In this document: positions 24,195-32,396 of the stretch, one piece after another
Numbering within the stretch: position 1 is the stretch's first letter
How the letters are laid out: each line of letters begins with the position of its first letter
Origin: Nonomuraea sp. MG754425
GTDB lineage: Bacteria; Actinomycetota; Actinomycetes; Streptosporangiales; Streptosporangiaceae
Assembly (NCBI RefSeq): GCF_021699195.1
Contig: NZ_SSXE01000083.1
Coordinates: 1-53,775, forward strand
Direction: 5' to 3'
DNA length: 53,775 bases
The notes under the pieces: generated by a model
Database searches by the model: none
What the model was told of the DNA's origin: nothing
What the model saw: only the letters and a program-made list of their open reading frames with translations
Position numbers and translations under genes: made by a program

Positions 24195-24808
24195 CGGCGC
24201 CCGACCGGCCGGGTGTCACCGGCCACGAGCAGAGGTTTCCCGCGCGGCACCAGTGGGAGCTGCTGGTCGAGCACGGAGAAGGGTCTGAGCTGGGCTTTCA
24301 CGCCCTGTGGGTGGAGGACGAGGACGAGGAGGAGCTGGCGCGGCTACTCGGGGCCGATCCGGGCTCGCGGGTGGAGTGCGACCTGAAGGCGCTGGCCGGA
24401 ATGGACGACGACCCGAACGCGCTGGGCGTCTGGATGGGCCCGCACGCGCCCGGCTGGACGCACGCCTTCGTCTTCGGCATGTGGTCGTTCCATCCCGCGA
24501 TCCAGAATCTGGGAAAGCGGCGGGTGTTCGAGATCCAGTTCACCGGAGAAGCGGGCGAAGGGCTGGAGCCGCTGTATCTCAACTACGACGGCGAACAACT
24601 CGGCGATGTCACGCCGCCTTTCGAGGCGGGCGGGGAGATGATGTTGCCCGACTACCGTCCCTATACGGTCGGGCTGGAACTCGGCGGGAAGAGCACGCAC
24701 GAGAACGTGCACCTGTTCTTCAGCGTGATGGGCCGCGTCACGGGGCGTTTCGCCGACCGCGAATGGTGGACGGCGCCCCGCGCCTTCTACCGCATCCCGG
24801 CGGGCTGA
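24191..24808 (+). CDS. hypothetical protein coupled to the TetR gene
   Basis: 205 residues, no recognised family. The GTG start overlaps the TetR stop (GTGA). A soluble, acidic, cytoplasmic-looking protein: an acidic stretch (WVEDEDEEELARLLGADPG), aromatic beta-rich segments (GWTHAFVFGMWSFHPAIQNL, FEIQFTGEAGEGLEPLYLNY) and no signal peptide or membrane helix. Co-translation with the regulator suggests a related role, but none can be assigned. Confidence 0.7.
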   Translation: MTAPDRPGVTGHEQRFPARHQWELLVEHGEGSELGFHALWVEDEDEEELARLLGADPGSRVECDLKALAGMDDDPNALGVWMGPHAPGWTHAFVFGMWSFHPAIQNLGKRRVFEIQFTGEAGEGLEPLYLNYDGEQLGDVTPPFEAGGEMMLPDYRPYTVGLELGGKSTHENVHLFFSVMGRVTGRFADREWWTAPRAFYRIPAG

Positions 24809-24856
24809 GCGGGGGGTGCGTGATGCGCGCGCGCCGTTGCAGGGTACCCCCGGGAT

Positions 24857-26572
24857 ATGGCACGTTCTGCGGTGCCCACGGTGGCGGCCTACCTGGCTGG
24901 GGCCGTCGGGGCACTGAACATCCTGCGCGCGGTGCATCCCGCGTTCCGGCGGACACATCTCGCCGAGACGCTGGGGGTGCTGCCGGGCGTGGCGGGCTCG
25001 CTCGCGGGCGCCACCTCGCTGGTGGCCGGGATCGTCCTGGTCATGCTCGCGCACGCGCTGCGGCGGCGCAAGCGGCGGGCCTGGCGGATGGTCGTCGTGC
25101 TGCTGTCGGTCAGCGCCGTGGTCGAGCTGCTGCGCTGGGGGCACGTGCTCAGCGGCGTCGTCACGATCGCGGTCGTGGTGATGCTGCTGTCGGCGCGCGA
25201 GGAGTTCTACGCGCTGTCCGACCCGCGCACCCGCTGGCGCGCGTTGTGGGTGCTGCTCGGCCTGGGGGTGACCGACGTCGTCGTGGGGTGGGCGCTGGTC
25301 ACCTCCCACTCCCGGGCCGCGATCGGCACGCCCGACGCCGGCGACCGGTTGCAGGAGGTGCTGCTCGGCCTGGTCGGGGTGGACGGGCCGATCCTGTTCG
25401 CCGACCCCCGTACGGCGGATCTCGTCTACTTCTCGCTGCTCGGCCTCGGCGCGCTCACCGCCGTGACGACGATCTACCTGGCGCTGCGCCCCGAGCGGCC
25501 GGCCGCCAGGATGAACGGCGAGCAGGAACGCGAGGTGCGCAGGCTGCTCACCGAGCACGGCGCGCGTGACTCGCTCGGGTACTTCGCCTCGCGGCGCGAC
25601 AAGAGCGTGATCTTCTCCCCGTCGGGCAAGGCCGCCGTCTCCTACCGGGTCACCGCCGGCGTGATGCTGGCCAGCGGCGACCCGATCGGCGACGTGGAGG
25701 CGTGGCCGGGCGCGATCGCGCTGTTCATGGACGAGGCGCGCCGGCACGCCTGGGTGCCCGCGGTGATCGGCTGCAGCCGGACCGGCGGCACGGTCTGGTG
25801 CCGGCAGGCGGGCCTGTCGGCGTGGGAGATCGGCGACGAGGCGATCGTCGACGTGGCGGGCTTCGGCCTGGAGGGGCACCGCATGCGCAACGTCCGGCAG
25901 ATGGTGCACCGCGTCGAACGCGCGGGTTACGCCTGCGAGGTGCGCCGGGTCGCCGAGCTCGGCCCGGACGAGCGGCAGGCGATCCGGCACGCCGTCGCCG
26001 CCTGGCGCGGCCCCGGGAGCGAGCGGGGGTTCTCGATGGCCCTGGGCCGCCTGGCCGATCCGGCCGACCCCGGCTGCGTGGTGGTGACCGCGCGCCAGGC
26101 GGGCGACCCGGGCACGGTGCCGGCGCCGTGGGGTGACCTGAAGGCGGTCCTGCAGTTCGTCCCGTGGGGTTCGCGCGACCTGTCGCTGGACGTGATGTGC
26201 CGCGACCCCGCCGCGGACCCGGGGCTCAACGAGCTGATGATCGTCGAGCTGCTGCGGGCCGCCCCCGGTCTCGGCGTCACCCGGGTCTCGCTGAACTTCG
26301 CGTTGTTCCGTGAGGCGCTGGCGGGCGGCGAGCGGCTGGGCGCGGGGCCGGTGCTGCGGGCCTGGCGGGCGTTGCTGATCTTCCTGTCACGCTGGTTCCA
26401 GATCGAGACGCTCTACCGGTTCAACGCGAAGTTCCGGCCCGGCTGGGAGCCGCGTTTTGTCATCTTCCCGACCACGCGGGAGCTGCCCCGGATCGGTTTC
26501 GCGGCCTTGCAGGCCGAGGGCTTCATCCCCTCCGCGCTGCTGCGCGGGCGCTTCGCCAAGCGGGTCGGCTGA
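24857..26572 (+). CDS. MprF-like phosphatidylglycerol lysyltransferase-domain membrane protein
   Basis: 571 residues. The first 225 residues carry about six membrane helices (for example GSLAGATSLVAGIVLVMLAH, RMVVVLLSVSAVVELL, ALWVLLGLGVTDVVVGWAL). The cytoplasmic part is the DUF2156/GNAT-like aminoacyl-phosphatidylglycerol synthase domain: SLGYFASRRDKSVIFSPSGK, GVMLASGDPIGD, FMDEARRHAWVPAVIG, and the C-terminal FNAKFRPGWEPRF. Such proteins move an amino acid from tRNA to phosphatidylglycerol, making the membrane more cationic. No fused lysyl-tRNA synthetase as in mycobacterial LysX, so the substrate amino acid is open. Confidence 0.85.
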   Translation: MARSAVPTVAAYLAGAVGALNILRAVHPAFRRTHLAETLGVLPGVAGSLAGATSLVAGIVLVMLAHALRRRKRRAWRMVVVLLSVSAVVELLRWGHVLSGVVTIAVVVMLLSAREEFYALSDPRTRWRALWVLLGLGVTDVVVGWALVTSHSRAAIGTPDAGDRLQEVLLGLVGVDGPILFADPRTADLVYFSLLGLGALTAVTTIYLALRPERPAARMNGEQEREVRRLLTEHGARDSLGYFASRRDKSVIFSPSGKAAVSYRVTAGVMLASGDPIGDVEAWPGAIALFMDEARRHAWVPAVIGCSRTGGTVWCRQAGLSAWEIGDEAIVDVAGFGLEGHRMRNVRQMVHRVERAGYACEVRRVAELGPDERQAIRHAVAAWRGPGSERGFSMALGRLADPADPGCVVVTARQAGDPGTVPAPWGDLKAVLQFVPWGSRDLSLDVMCRDPAADPGLNELMIVELLRAAPGLGVTRVSLNFALFREALAGGERLGAGPVLRAWRALLIFLSRWFQIETLYRFNAKFRPGWEPRFVIFPTTRELPRIGFAALQAEGFIPSALLRGRFAKRVG

Positions 26573-26599
26573 GGGCCGGGCGGTCCGTCGCCGCCGGGC

Positions 26600-27496
26600 T
26601 CACCAGCCCAGCTCGTCGCAGCCCCGGTGGTCGGCGGGCTCGACCTGGAGGGTGGCGTGTGCCACGCCGTGCCGGCGCAGCAGGTCGCGGGCCTGGTCCA
26701 GGACGGCGTGGTGGTCCTGCTGGTCGGTGGTGACGAGGTGGGCGGTGGCCACGTTCATGCCGGAGGTGAGGGTCCACAGGTGCAGGTCGTGCACGTCGCG
26801 CACGCCCTCGACGGCGGCCAGGTCGGCGGCGACCGCGGCGGCGTCGACGCCCTCGGGGACGTGCTGGCCGAGCACCGCGAACACCTGGCGGCCCAGCGAG
26901 ATCGCCCGCACGGCGACGAAGACGCCGATGGCCAGGGCGACGACGGTGTCCCAGAACGCCTGCCCGGTGGCGGCGACCAGCCAGCCGGCCGCGATCACCC
27001 CGACGGAGCCGGCGGTGTCGGCGACGACCTCCAGGTAGGCGCCCTTGACGTTGAGGCTCTCCCCCGCGCCCGCGCGCAGCAGGAGCAGCGCGATCACGTT
27101 GACGATCAGGCCGAGCGCGCCGACGACCAGCATCGGCCCGGTGGAGACCTCGGCGGCGACGCCGATGCGGCCGATCGACTCGGCGACGACGTAGCAGGCG
27201 ACGCCGAGCATGAGCACCACGGCCAGCAGCGAGGCGAACACCTCGGCGCGGTAGGAGCCGTAGCTGCGCCGGCCGGTGGTGTCGGGGCGGGTGGCGATCC
27301 TGGTGGCGATCAGCGCCGCGCCGAGGGTGACGACGTCGGCGGCCATGTGCCCGGCGTCCGACAGCAGCGCGAGCGAGCCCGACAGCAGGCCGAAGATCAG
27401 CTCGACCACGAAGAAGGAGCCGATCAGCGCGAAGGAGACGGCCAGCCGCCAGCGGTGCCGGCCGGCCGCGTGCCCGTGCCCGTGGCCCGCGCCCAT
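26600..27496 (-). CDS. cation diffusion facilitator (Zn/Cd/Co exporter)
   Basis: 298 residues of the CzcD/ZitB type. N-terminal His cluster (GAGHGHGHAAGRHRW), six membrane helices, TM2 metal motif SDAGHMAADV (HxxxD), and a C-terminal cytoplasmic metal domain (VRDVHDLHLWTLTSG, VATAHLVT). In TM5 the usual HxxxD reads LEVVAD, so Glu replaces the His, a variant that may shift metal preference. The start shares one base with the stop of the upstream ArsR gene (TGATG), making a sensor-exporter operon. Confidence 0.9.
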   Translation of the reverse strand: MGAGHGHGHAAGRHRWRLAVSFALIGSFFVVELIFGLLSGSLALLSDAGHMAADVVTLGAALIATRIATRPDTTGRRSYGSYRAEVFASLLAVVLMLGVACYVVAESIGRIGVAAEVSTGPMLVVGALGLIVNVIALLLLRAGAGESLNVKGAYLEVVADTAGSVGVIAAGWLVAATGQAFWDTVVALAIGVFVAVRAISLGRQVFAVLGQHVPEGVDAAAVAADLAAVEGVRDVHDLHLWTLTSGMNVATAHLVTTDQQDHHAVLDQARDLLRRHGVAHATLQVEPADHRGCDELGW

Positions 27497-27909
27497 CAGG
27501 ACCCGCCCTCGCGTTCGGGGTGCACGGCCTCGGTGTGCTCGGTGTGGGCGAGCGCGAGGTCGAGCAGCATCCGCACGTGCGGGTCCTCCAGCCGGTAGTA
27601 CGCCATCCGGCCCGAGCGGCGGGCGGCCACGATGCGGTGGGCGCGCAGCAGCCGCAGGGCGTGGGAGACGGCCGACTCGCTCTGCCCGGTCACGGCGGCC
27701 AGGTCGCACACGCACAGCTCGCCGTCGAGCAGCGCGACCAGCAGGCGCAGCCGGTTGGGGTCGGACAGCAGGCCGAAGACGTCTGCGGTGTCCGTCAGGT
27801 CGCCGGCGGACGGCATGCGCTCGGCGACGGCGGTGACCCGGTCGGCGTCCACCACCCGGACGGTACAGCCGTCCAACGTCAACACCTTGTCATCTGAAGA
27901 ACTCTTCAT
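27496..27909 (-). CDS. ArsR/SmtB-family metal sensor (CadC/CzrA-like)
   Basis: 137 residues. HTH: LLSDPNRLRLLVALLDGELCVCDLAAV, then SESAVSHALRLLRAHRIV. Two possible metal sites are visible. An alpha-3N-like thiolate site has C66 and C68 (ELCVCDL) plus C15 in the N-terminal arm. The alpha-5 site has D109, H111, H122 and H125 with exactly the spacing of the zinc sensor CzrA. Having both resembles CadC, which uses the thiolates for Cd/Pb and keeps the alpha-5 site for Zn. It is first in an operon with the CDF exporter. The start could lie downstream, because the proposed operator covers this ATG. Confidence 0.88.
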   Translation of the reverse strand: MKSSSDDKVLTLDGCTVRVVDADRVTAVAERMPSAGDLTDTADVFGLLSDPNRLRLLVALLDGELCVCDLAAVTGQSESAVSHALRLLRAHRIVAARRSGRMAYYRLEDPHVRMLLDLALAHTEHTEAVHPEREGGS

Positions 27910-27913
27910 ATGT
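27890..27913. promoter_or_regulatory. SmtB-type dyad over the metal-sensor start codon
   Basis: A perfect core TGAAGA-N2-TCTTCA (27895-27908) extends to 11-bp arms with 9 matches (27890-27913), spacing and sequence typical of ArsR/SmtB operators. It contains the ATG of the sensor gene, so the repressor would block its own operon at the transcription start. Confidence 0.6.
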
Positions 27914-27951
27914 CCACGGTAGCGGGTCGTGGGCCCGGCCTGTCAAGCGCG

Positions 27952-29235
27952 TCACCGCCGGACGATCTCCCGCAGGGCGGCCACCAGCCGGTCGACGTCG
28001 GCGGCGGAGGTGAACAGGGCCGGGGTGACGCGGACGGCGTCGCCGCCGGTCATGCCCGAGCGGGCGACGGTGAAGATCCGGTGGCGGGACATCAGCTCGT
28101 CGGCGAGGGCGACGTTGGCCGCCTCGGTCGTCCGGCCGCGCACGCGGAAGGCGGTGAGGGCGCCGTACATGCCCGGCTCGTCCGGGGTGAGGACGTCGAA
28201 GCCGCCGAGGTCCCGCAGCCCGTGCACCCAGCGATCGCGCAGGAACCGCAGGCGCGCCTGCTTGGCCCCCGCCCCCAGCGTGTCGTGGAAGTCGAGGGCG
28301 GCGTCCACGGTGAGGAAGGGGGCGACGTTCATGGTGCCGGAGTGCACGCGGGAGCGGATGTCGGAGGCCGGGTAGGTCTCGTCGGCGTACAGGAGATCGA
28401 TGTCGGCCAGGCGGGACTCGCGGATGTACAGGAACCCGGCCCCCAGCGGCACGCCCATCCACTTGTGCAGGGAGAACGCGGCGAAGTCGGCGTCGAGGCC
28501 GGCGAGGGTGAAGTCGAGCTGGCCCCAGGAGTGCGCGGCGTCCACGATCACGTCCACGCCGCGCCGCCGGGCCATGGCCACGATCTCGCGCACGGGGGTG
28601 ACCAGGCCGGTGCGGTTGTTGAGGTGGCTGAGCAGGAGCAGCCGCACCCTGGGGTGCTCGCGCAGGGCGCGCTCGTAGGTGTCGAGGACGGCCTGGCGGG
28701 TGGCGGGTTCGGGGATGACGACGCGGGCGACGTGCGCGCCGTGCCGGGAGCCGAGCCAGTTCATGGCGTACTGGGCGCTGTGGTAGTCGAGGTCGGCGTA
28801 CATGATCGCGTCTCCGGGGCGCAGGCGGCGGTAGCCGGAGATCAGGTTCTGCAGGGCCTCGGTGCCGCCCCGGGTGAGCGCGATCTCGTTCCTGGAGACG
28901 CCGAGCAGCGCCGCGATGCGGTCGCGGACCTGGTCGGCGCGCGGCTTGTACGAGGTGCGCAGCAGGTGGGAGCTCTGCTCGTTGAGGTGGTCCACGTTGC
29001 GGCGGTAGGCCAGGCGCACGGGCTCGGGCATGATCCCGTAGTAACCGTTCTCCAGGTTCACGAAGTCACCGCTGACCCGGAACTGCGCCGCGACCGTGGC
29101 CCAGAAGCGCTCGTCGCGGGCCAGGTCCCCGGCGCTGACGCCGCCGGGGACGCTCAGCGCCGCGGCGGCGGCGGGCCGGGCGGCGGCCCCGGCCGCCAGC
29201 GCCCCGGCGATGACCGAGCGTCTGGACACCTTCAT
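27952..29235 (-). CDS. Tat-exported class V aminotransferase (isopenicillin N epimerase-like)
   Basis: 427 residues. A clear Tat signal at 1-26 (KVSRRSVIAGALAAGAAARP). The enzyme body is a fold-type I PLP protein: ENGYYGIMPEPV near 62, TRGGTEALQNLI near 121, PLP-Asp in DVIVDAAHSWGQLDF near 228, and the Schiff-base lysine K258 in FSLHKWMG. Relatives include isopenicillin N epimerase and cysteine desulfurases. The Tat path fits export of a folded protein with its cofactor. GGGGGAG lies 5 nt before the ATG. It is monocistronic. The substrate is unknown. Confidence 0.88.
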   Translation of the reverse strand: MKVSRRSVIAGALAAGAAARPAAAAALSVPGGVSAGDLARDERFWATVAAQFRVSGDFVNLENGYYGIMPEPVRLAYRRNVDHLNEQSSHLLRTSYKPRADQVRDRIAALLGVSRNEIALTRGGTEALQNLISGYRRLRPGDAIMYADLDYHSAQYAMNWLGSRHGAHVARVVIPEPATRQAVLDTYERALREHPRVRLLLLSHLNNRTGLVTPVREIVAMARRRGVDVIVDAAHSWGQLDFTLAGLDADFAAFSLHKWMGVPLGAGFLYIRESRLADIDLLYADETYPASDIRSRVHSGTMNVAPFLTVDAALDFHDTLGAGAKQARLRFLRDRWVHGLRDLGGFDVLTPDEPGMYGALTAFRVRGRTTEAANVALADELMSRHRIFTVARSGMTGGDAVRVTPALFTSAADVDRLVAALREIVRR

Positions 29236-29477
29236 GCGCACTCCCCCAAGTCGCCGGAATCGGCAGGCGCGGATTTCACCAGTGTGCCGGAAAGCGACGC
29301 CGGACGTGCTTTTCTCCGGCAGCGGCGCGCGGCGATAATCGGCATGCGGCGAAATAGCGGCATACGCCGTGCTCGGCTGCGCCACGGCACGAGAAACCCC
29401 CTTCGAACCGCGCCGCAGGTCCATTTTTTACCGGAACCTTTGCCGTTACCGGGCGCGGCCCGCGAGCTGCCGGGCAT

Positions 29478-29491
29478 CATCACCGGTGATG
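29478..29491. promoter_or_regulatory. 14-bp palindrome ending on the start codon of the His-rich gene
   Basis: CATCACCGGTGATG is a perfect 14-bp palindrome whose last three bases are the ATG of the next gene. It is a plausible operator, or a structure limiting translation. Confidence 0.4.
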
Positions 29492-29920
29492 TCCGCGACA
29501 CGAACGACCCGATCCCGCCGCCCGGCCGAGTCCGGCGCCGGCCGGTGGCTGGCCCATGTCGTGTTCGTGATCGCTCTGGTCGTCGGCGCGGTGTTCGCCC
29601 ATGGGGGCGCGTGCGCGGCCGTGGAGCTGACCGAGTCCGCCGGCCACGCCTCCGGGGTACGCGCGGCAGCCCCGCACGGGGGCCCGCACGGGGACCTGCA
29701 CAGTGCCTTCTGCCTGCACCGGAACCTGCCGCCACGGCATCATCACGGCACCGAGCAGGACTGTTCGGCGGTCGCCCCCGCCGGCGCGCCCGCTCCCCTG
29801 GCCGTCCAGGCGGCCACGCTCTCGTACCCGGCCCCGGTCCGCGCCGGGCTGCCGCCGGTCGCGGACGGCCGCCGTCCGTCCGGGTCTCCTCCGGACCTGC
29901 TCCGCGTGATGCGCATATAG
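29489..29920 (+). CDS. His-rich one-TM small protein
   Basis: 143 residues, no family recognised. An Arg-rich start (TRTTRSRRPAESGAGR), then one hydrophobic helix (WLAHVVFVIALVVGAVFAHGG) acting as signal or anchor, then an extracytoplasmic part with His clusters (HGGPHGDLHSAFCLHRNL and RHHHGTEQDC) and three Cys after the helix. The His/Cys content suggests metal binding. It lies 97 nt before a cysteine-synthase-like gene and MFS exporter on the same strand. Its reading frame is open further upstream, so the start is uncertain. Confidence 0.6.
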   Translation: MSATRTTRSRRPAESGAGRWLAHVVFVIALVVGAVFAHGGACAAVELTESAGHASGVRAAAPHGGPHGDLHSAFCLHRNLPPRHHHGTEQDCSAVAPAGAPAPLAVQAATLSYPAPVRAGLPPVADGRRPSGSPPDLLRVMRI

Positions 29921-30017
29921 GCCGACGGCCGTCGCCCGCCGTCCATCGCCTGAATTCGATTCGCCGCCGCCGTCCCGGCCGGCCGTGAATCGCGTACTCA
30001 TTCGGAGATTCATCACC

Positions 30018-31109
30018 ATGTCAGCACAAGCTGCTTTCGCGCGCCCGGACGAGGCGCCGCCCGCCGGATATTCTGCGCTCTCCCTCACCGTCGGCAATAC
30101 GCCGCTGGTCCACATTTCAACGCCTTCTGCGTCCGGGAACGCCGGATTCTGGGCGAAACTCGAAGGATTCAATCCCGGCGGCATCAAGGACCGGCCGGCC
30201 CTGCACATGGTGCGCCGGGCCAGGGCCAGGGGCGAGCTGCGTCCCGGGGCCACCATCGTCGAATCGACCAGCGGGACCCTCGGGCTCGGCCTGGCCCTGG
30301 CCGGCATCGTCTTCGGCCATCCGGTCGTGCTGGTGGGCGATCCCGGCATGGAGCCGCTGATGTGCCGGCTGCTCGCCTCCTACGGCGTGCGCCTGGAGAC
30401 CGTGCGCGACCCGCATCCGATCGGCGGCTGGCAGCAGGCCCGACGGGACCGCGTCCGGAACCTGCTGGCCGAACTGCCCGGCTCCTACTGCCCCGACCAG
30501 TACCACAATCCGGACAACGCCGACGCATACGCCGGGCTCGCGCACGAACTGCTGGGCCGGCTGCCGCACATCGACACGCTGGTGTGCTCCGTCGGCACCG
30601 GCGGGCACAGCGCGGGCATCCACGCCGTGCTGCGCCGGCACTTCCCCGCCCTGCGGCTGGTGGGCGTCGACACGGTGGGCTCGGCCATCTTCGGCCAGCC
30701 CGCGCGGGCCCGGCTGATGCGCGGCCTCGGCTCCAGCATCCACCCGCGCAACGTCGCCTACGACGCCTTCGGCGAGGTGCACTGGGTCAGCCCCGCCGAG
30801 GCGGTCTGGGCCTGCCGGACGCTGGCCGAGCGGCACTACGTCTCGGGCGGCTGGAGCACCGGCGCGGTCGCGCTGGTGGCCCGCTGGCTGGCCCGCCGGG
30901 CGCCCGGCGAGACCGTCGTCGCGATCTTCCCCGACGGGCCGTGGCGGTACTGGGACAGCATCTTCGACGACGGCTACTGCCGCGCCCACGGCCTGCTCGG
31001 CACCGTGCCGGCGGACGAGCCCGACGAACTGGCCGCGCCGGACGAGCGGGAGGTCCGCCGCTGGACCCGCTGCGCCACCGTGACGGACCCGCTGGCGGGC
31101 ACCCGATGA
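30018..31109 (+). CDS. PLP-dependent cysteine synthase-like protein
   Basis: 363 residues, fold-type II PLP family. Start motif VGNTPLVHI (25-33), the PLP lysine K57 in NPGGIKDRP, the substrate loop ESTSGTLGLGLAL, and the phosphate-binding GTGGHSAGIH loop near 200. Members include O-acetylserine sulfhydrylase, cystathionine beta-synthase and SbnA-like enzymes that make 2,3-diaminopropionate precursors. The loop is STSGTLG rather than the strict TSGNTG of CysK, so a specialised role is more likely than housekeeping cysteine synthesis. ATG 30018 is preferred, with GGAG upstream. It overlaps the MFS gene (ATGA). Confidence 0.85.
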   Translation: MSAQAAFARPDEAPPAGYSALSLTVGNTPLVHISTPSASGNAGFWAKLEGFNPGGIKDRPALHMVRRARARGELRPGATIVESTSGTLGLGLALAGIVFGHPVVLVGDPGMEPLMCRLLASYGVRLETVRDPHPIGGWQQARRDRVRNLLAELPGSYCPDQYHNPDNADAYAGLAHELLGRLPHIDTLVCSVGTGGHSAGIHAVLRRHFPALRLVGVDTVGSAIFGQPARARLMRGLGSSIHPRNVAYDAFGEVHWVSPAEAVWACRTLAERHYVSGGWSTGAVALVARWLARRAPGETVVAIFPDGPWRYWDSIFDDGYCRAHGLLGTVPADEPDELAAPDEREVRRWTRCATVTDPLAGTR

Positions 31110-32383
31110 GGGGCACGCTGCGCGAGTTCCGCTCCTTCGACCGGCCCGTCCGGCTCCTGCAGATCAACCAGGCGGGCATCAACCTCGGCTTCTACATGCT
31201 CATGCCCTACCTCGCCCAGCACCTCTCGGCGGGCGCGGGCCTGGCGGGCTGGGCGATCGGGCTGGTGCTGGGCCTGCGGAACCTGAGCCAGCAGGGCATG
31301 TTCCTGATCGGCGGGACGCTGGCCGACCGGCTCGGCCACAAGCCGATGATCATGGCGGGGTGCGTGCTGCGGTCGGCCGGGTTCGCCCTGTTCGGGGTGA
31401 GCACGTCGCTGCCGCTGCTGGTCGTGGCCGCCGCCGTGACGGGCTTGGCCGGGGCGCTGTTCAACCCGGCCGCCCGCGCCTACCTGGCGGTCGCGGCGGG
31501 CGAGCGGAAGGTGGCGGCGTTCGCCGTCTTCAACGTCTTCTACCAGGGCGGCATCCTGCTCGGGCCGATCGTCGGCCTCGTCCTGCTCGGCACCGGGTTC
31601 GCCGCCGTGTGCCTGTCGGCCGCGGCCGTCTTCGGGGTGCTGGCGGTGCTGCAGGGATTGTGCCTGCCATCCCGGCCGGCGAGCGCGGCGAGCCCGGCGA
31701 GCGCGGCGAGCGCGGCGAGCCCGGCCGGTGCGGCACGGCCGGTGTCGCGGGACTGGCGGCAGGCGTTCGGGGATCGGGCGTTCGTCTCCTTCGCCGCGGC
31801 GATGATCGCCTCGTACGCGCTGTCGTACCAGATGTATCTGACCCTGCCGCTGGAGGTGCAGCGGCTCGGCGGCGGCCAGACGGGGGTGATGGCGCTGTAC
31901 GTGATCTCGGGCCTGCTCGGCGTCGCCGGGCAGGTGCGGCTGGCCGCCTGGTGCGCGCGGCGGTGGAGCCGGGGCCAGGCGATCGGCCGCGGGCTGGCGC
32001 TGACGGGGCTCGCGTTCGTGCCGCTGGCCGTGGTGACCTGGCTGCGGCTGCCGGCCTGGTGGGCGGTGCCGGCCGTGCTGCTGTGCACCGTGCTGCTCAC
32101 CACCGGGACGCTGGCCGCCTTCCCGTTCGAGATGGCCACCATCGCCGACATGGCGGGCGACCGGCTGATCGGCACCTACTACGGCCTCTACAACCTGCTG
32201 TCCGGGGCCGGCATCCTGCTCGGCAACCTGCTGACGGGAGCCCTGGCCGATGTCGGCCGCGCCTGCGGCTGGACCGCGCTGCCGTGGCTGGCGCTGGCCG
32301 CCGCGGGGCTGCTGTCCGCGGGCGCGGTCGTGCGCCTGGACCGGCGCGGGCGGCTGTCGCCGGTCACGGCGGTCGCCACCTGA
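31106..32383 (+). CDS. MFS transporter
   Basis: 425 residues, 12 predicted membrane helices. The MFS loop 2-3 motif is visible as GGTLADRLGHKPMIM near 71-86. The central cytoplasmic linker (near residues 185-212) is low complexity, Ala/Ser/Pro, coded by a 9-bp tandem repeat. It resembles drug-exporter-like MFS proteins. Translational coupling to the cysteine-synthase-like enzyme suggests that it exports, or imports, the product of that enzyme. Confidence 0.88.
   Translation: MRGTLREFRSFDRPVRLLQINQAGINLGFYMLMPYLAQHLSAGAGLAGWAIGLVLGLRNLSQQGMFLIGGTLADRLGHKPMIMAGCVLRSAGFALFGVSTSLPLLVVAAAVTGLAGALFNPAARAYLAVAAGERKVAAFAVFNVFYQGGILLGPIVGLVLLGTGFAAVCLSAAAVFGVLAVLQGLCLPSRPASAASPASAASAASPAGAARPVSRDWRQAFGDRAFVSFAAAMIASYALSYQMYLTLPLEVQRLGGGQTGVMALYVISGLLGVAGQVRLAAWCARRWSRGQAIGRGLALTGLAFVPLAVVTWLRLPAWWAVPAVLLCTVLLTTGTLAAFPFEMATIADMAGDRLIGTYYGLYNLLSGAGILLGNLLTGALADVGRACGWTALPWLALAAAGLLSAGAVVRLDRRGRLSPVTAVAT
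31679..31723 (+). repeat. five tandem 9-bp repeats in the MFS linker
   Basis: Five consecutive units of GCGAGCGCG or GCGAGCCCG encode Ala/Ser/Pro triplets in the loop between the two transporter halves. In-frame 9-bp units allow length changes without frameshift. Confidence 0.7.
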
Positions 32384-32396
32384 CCGATCCGACGGG

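Noticed and set aside
24842..24849. GGGTACCC palindrome before the MprF-like gene as an operator
   Set aside because: An 8-bp palindrome is expected by chance in sequence of this composition, and no regulator is adjacent to it.
31679..31723. 9-bp tandem repeats as a CRISPR or regulatory array
   Set aside because: Units are contiguous, in frame and encode the flexible linker of an MFS transporter.
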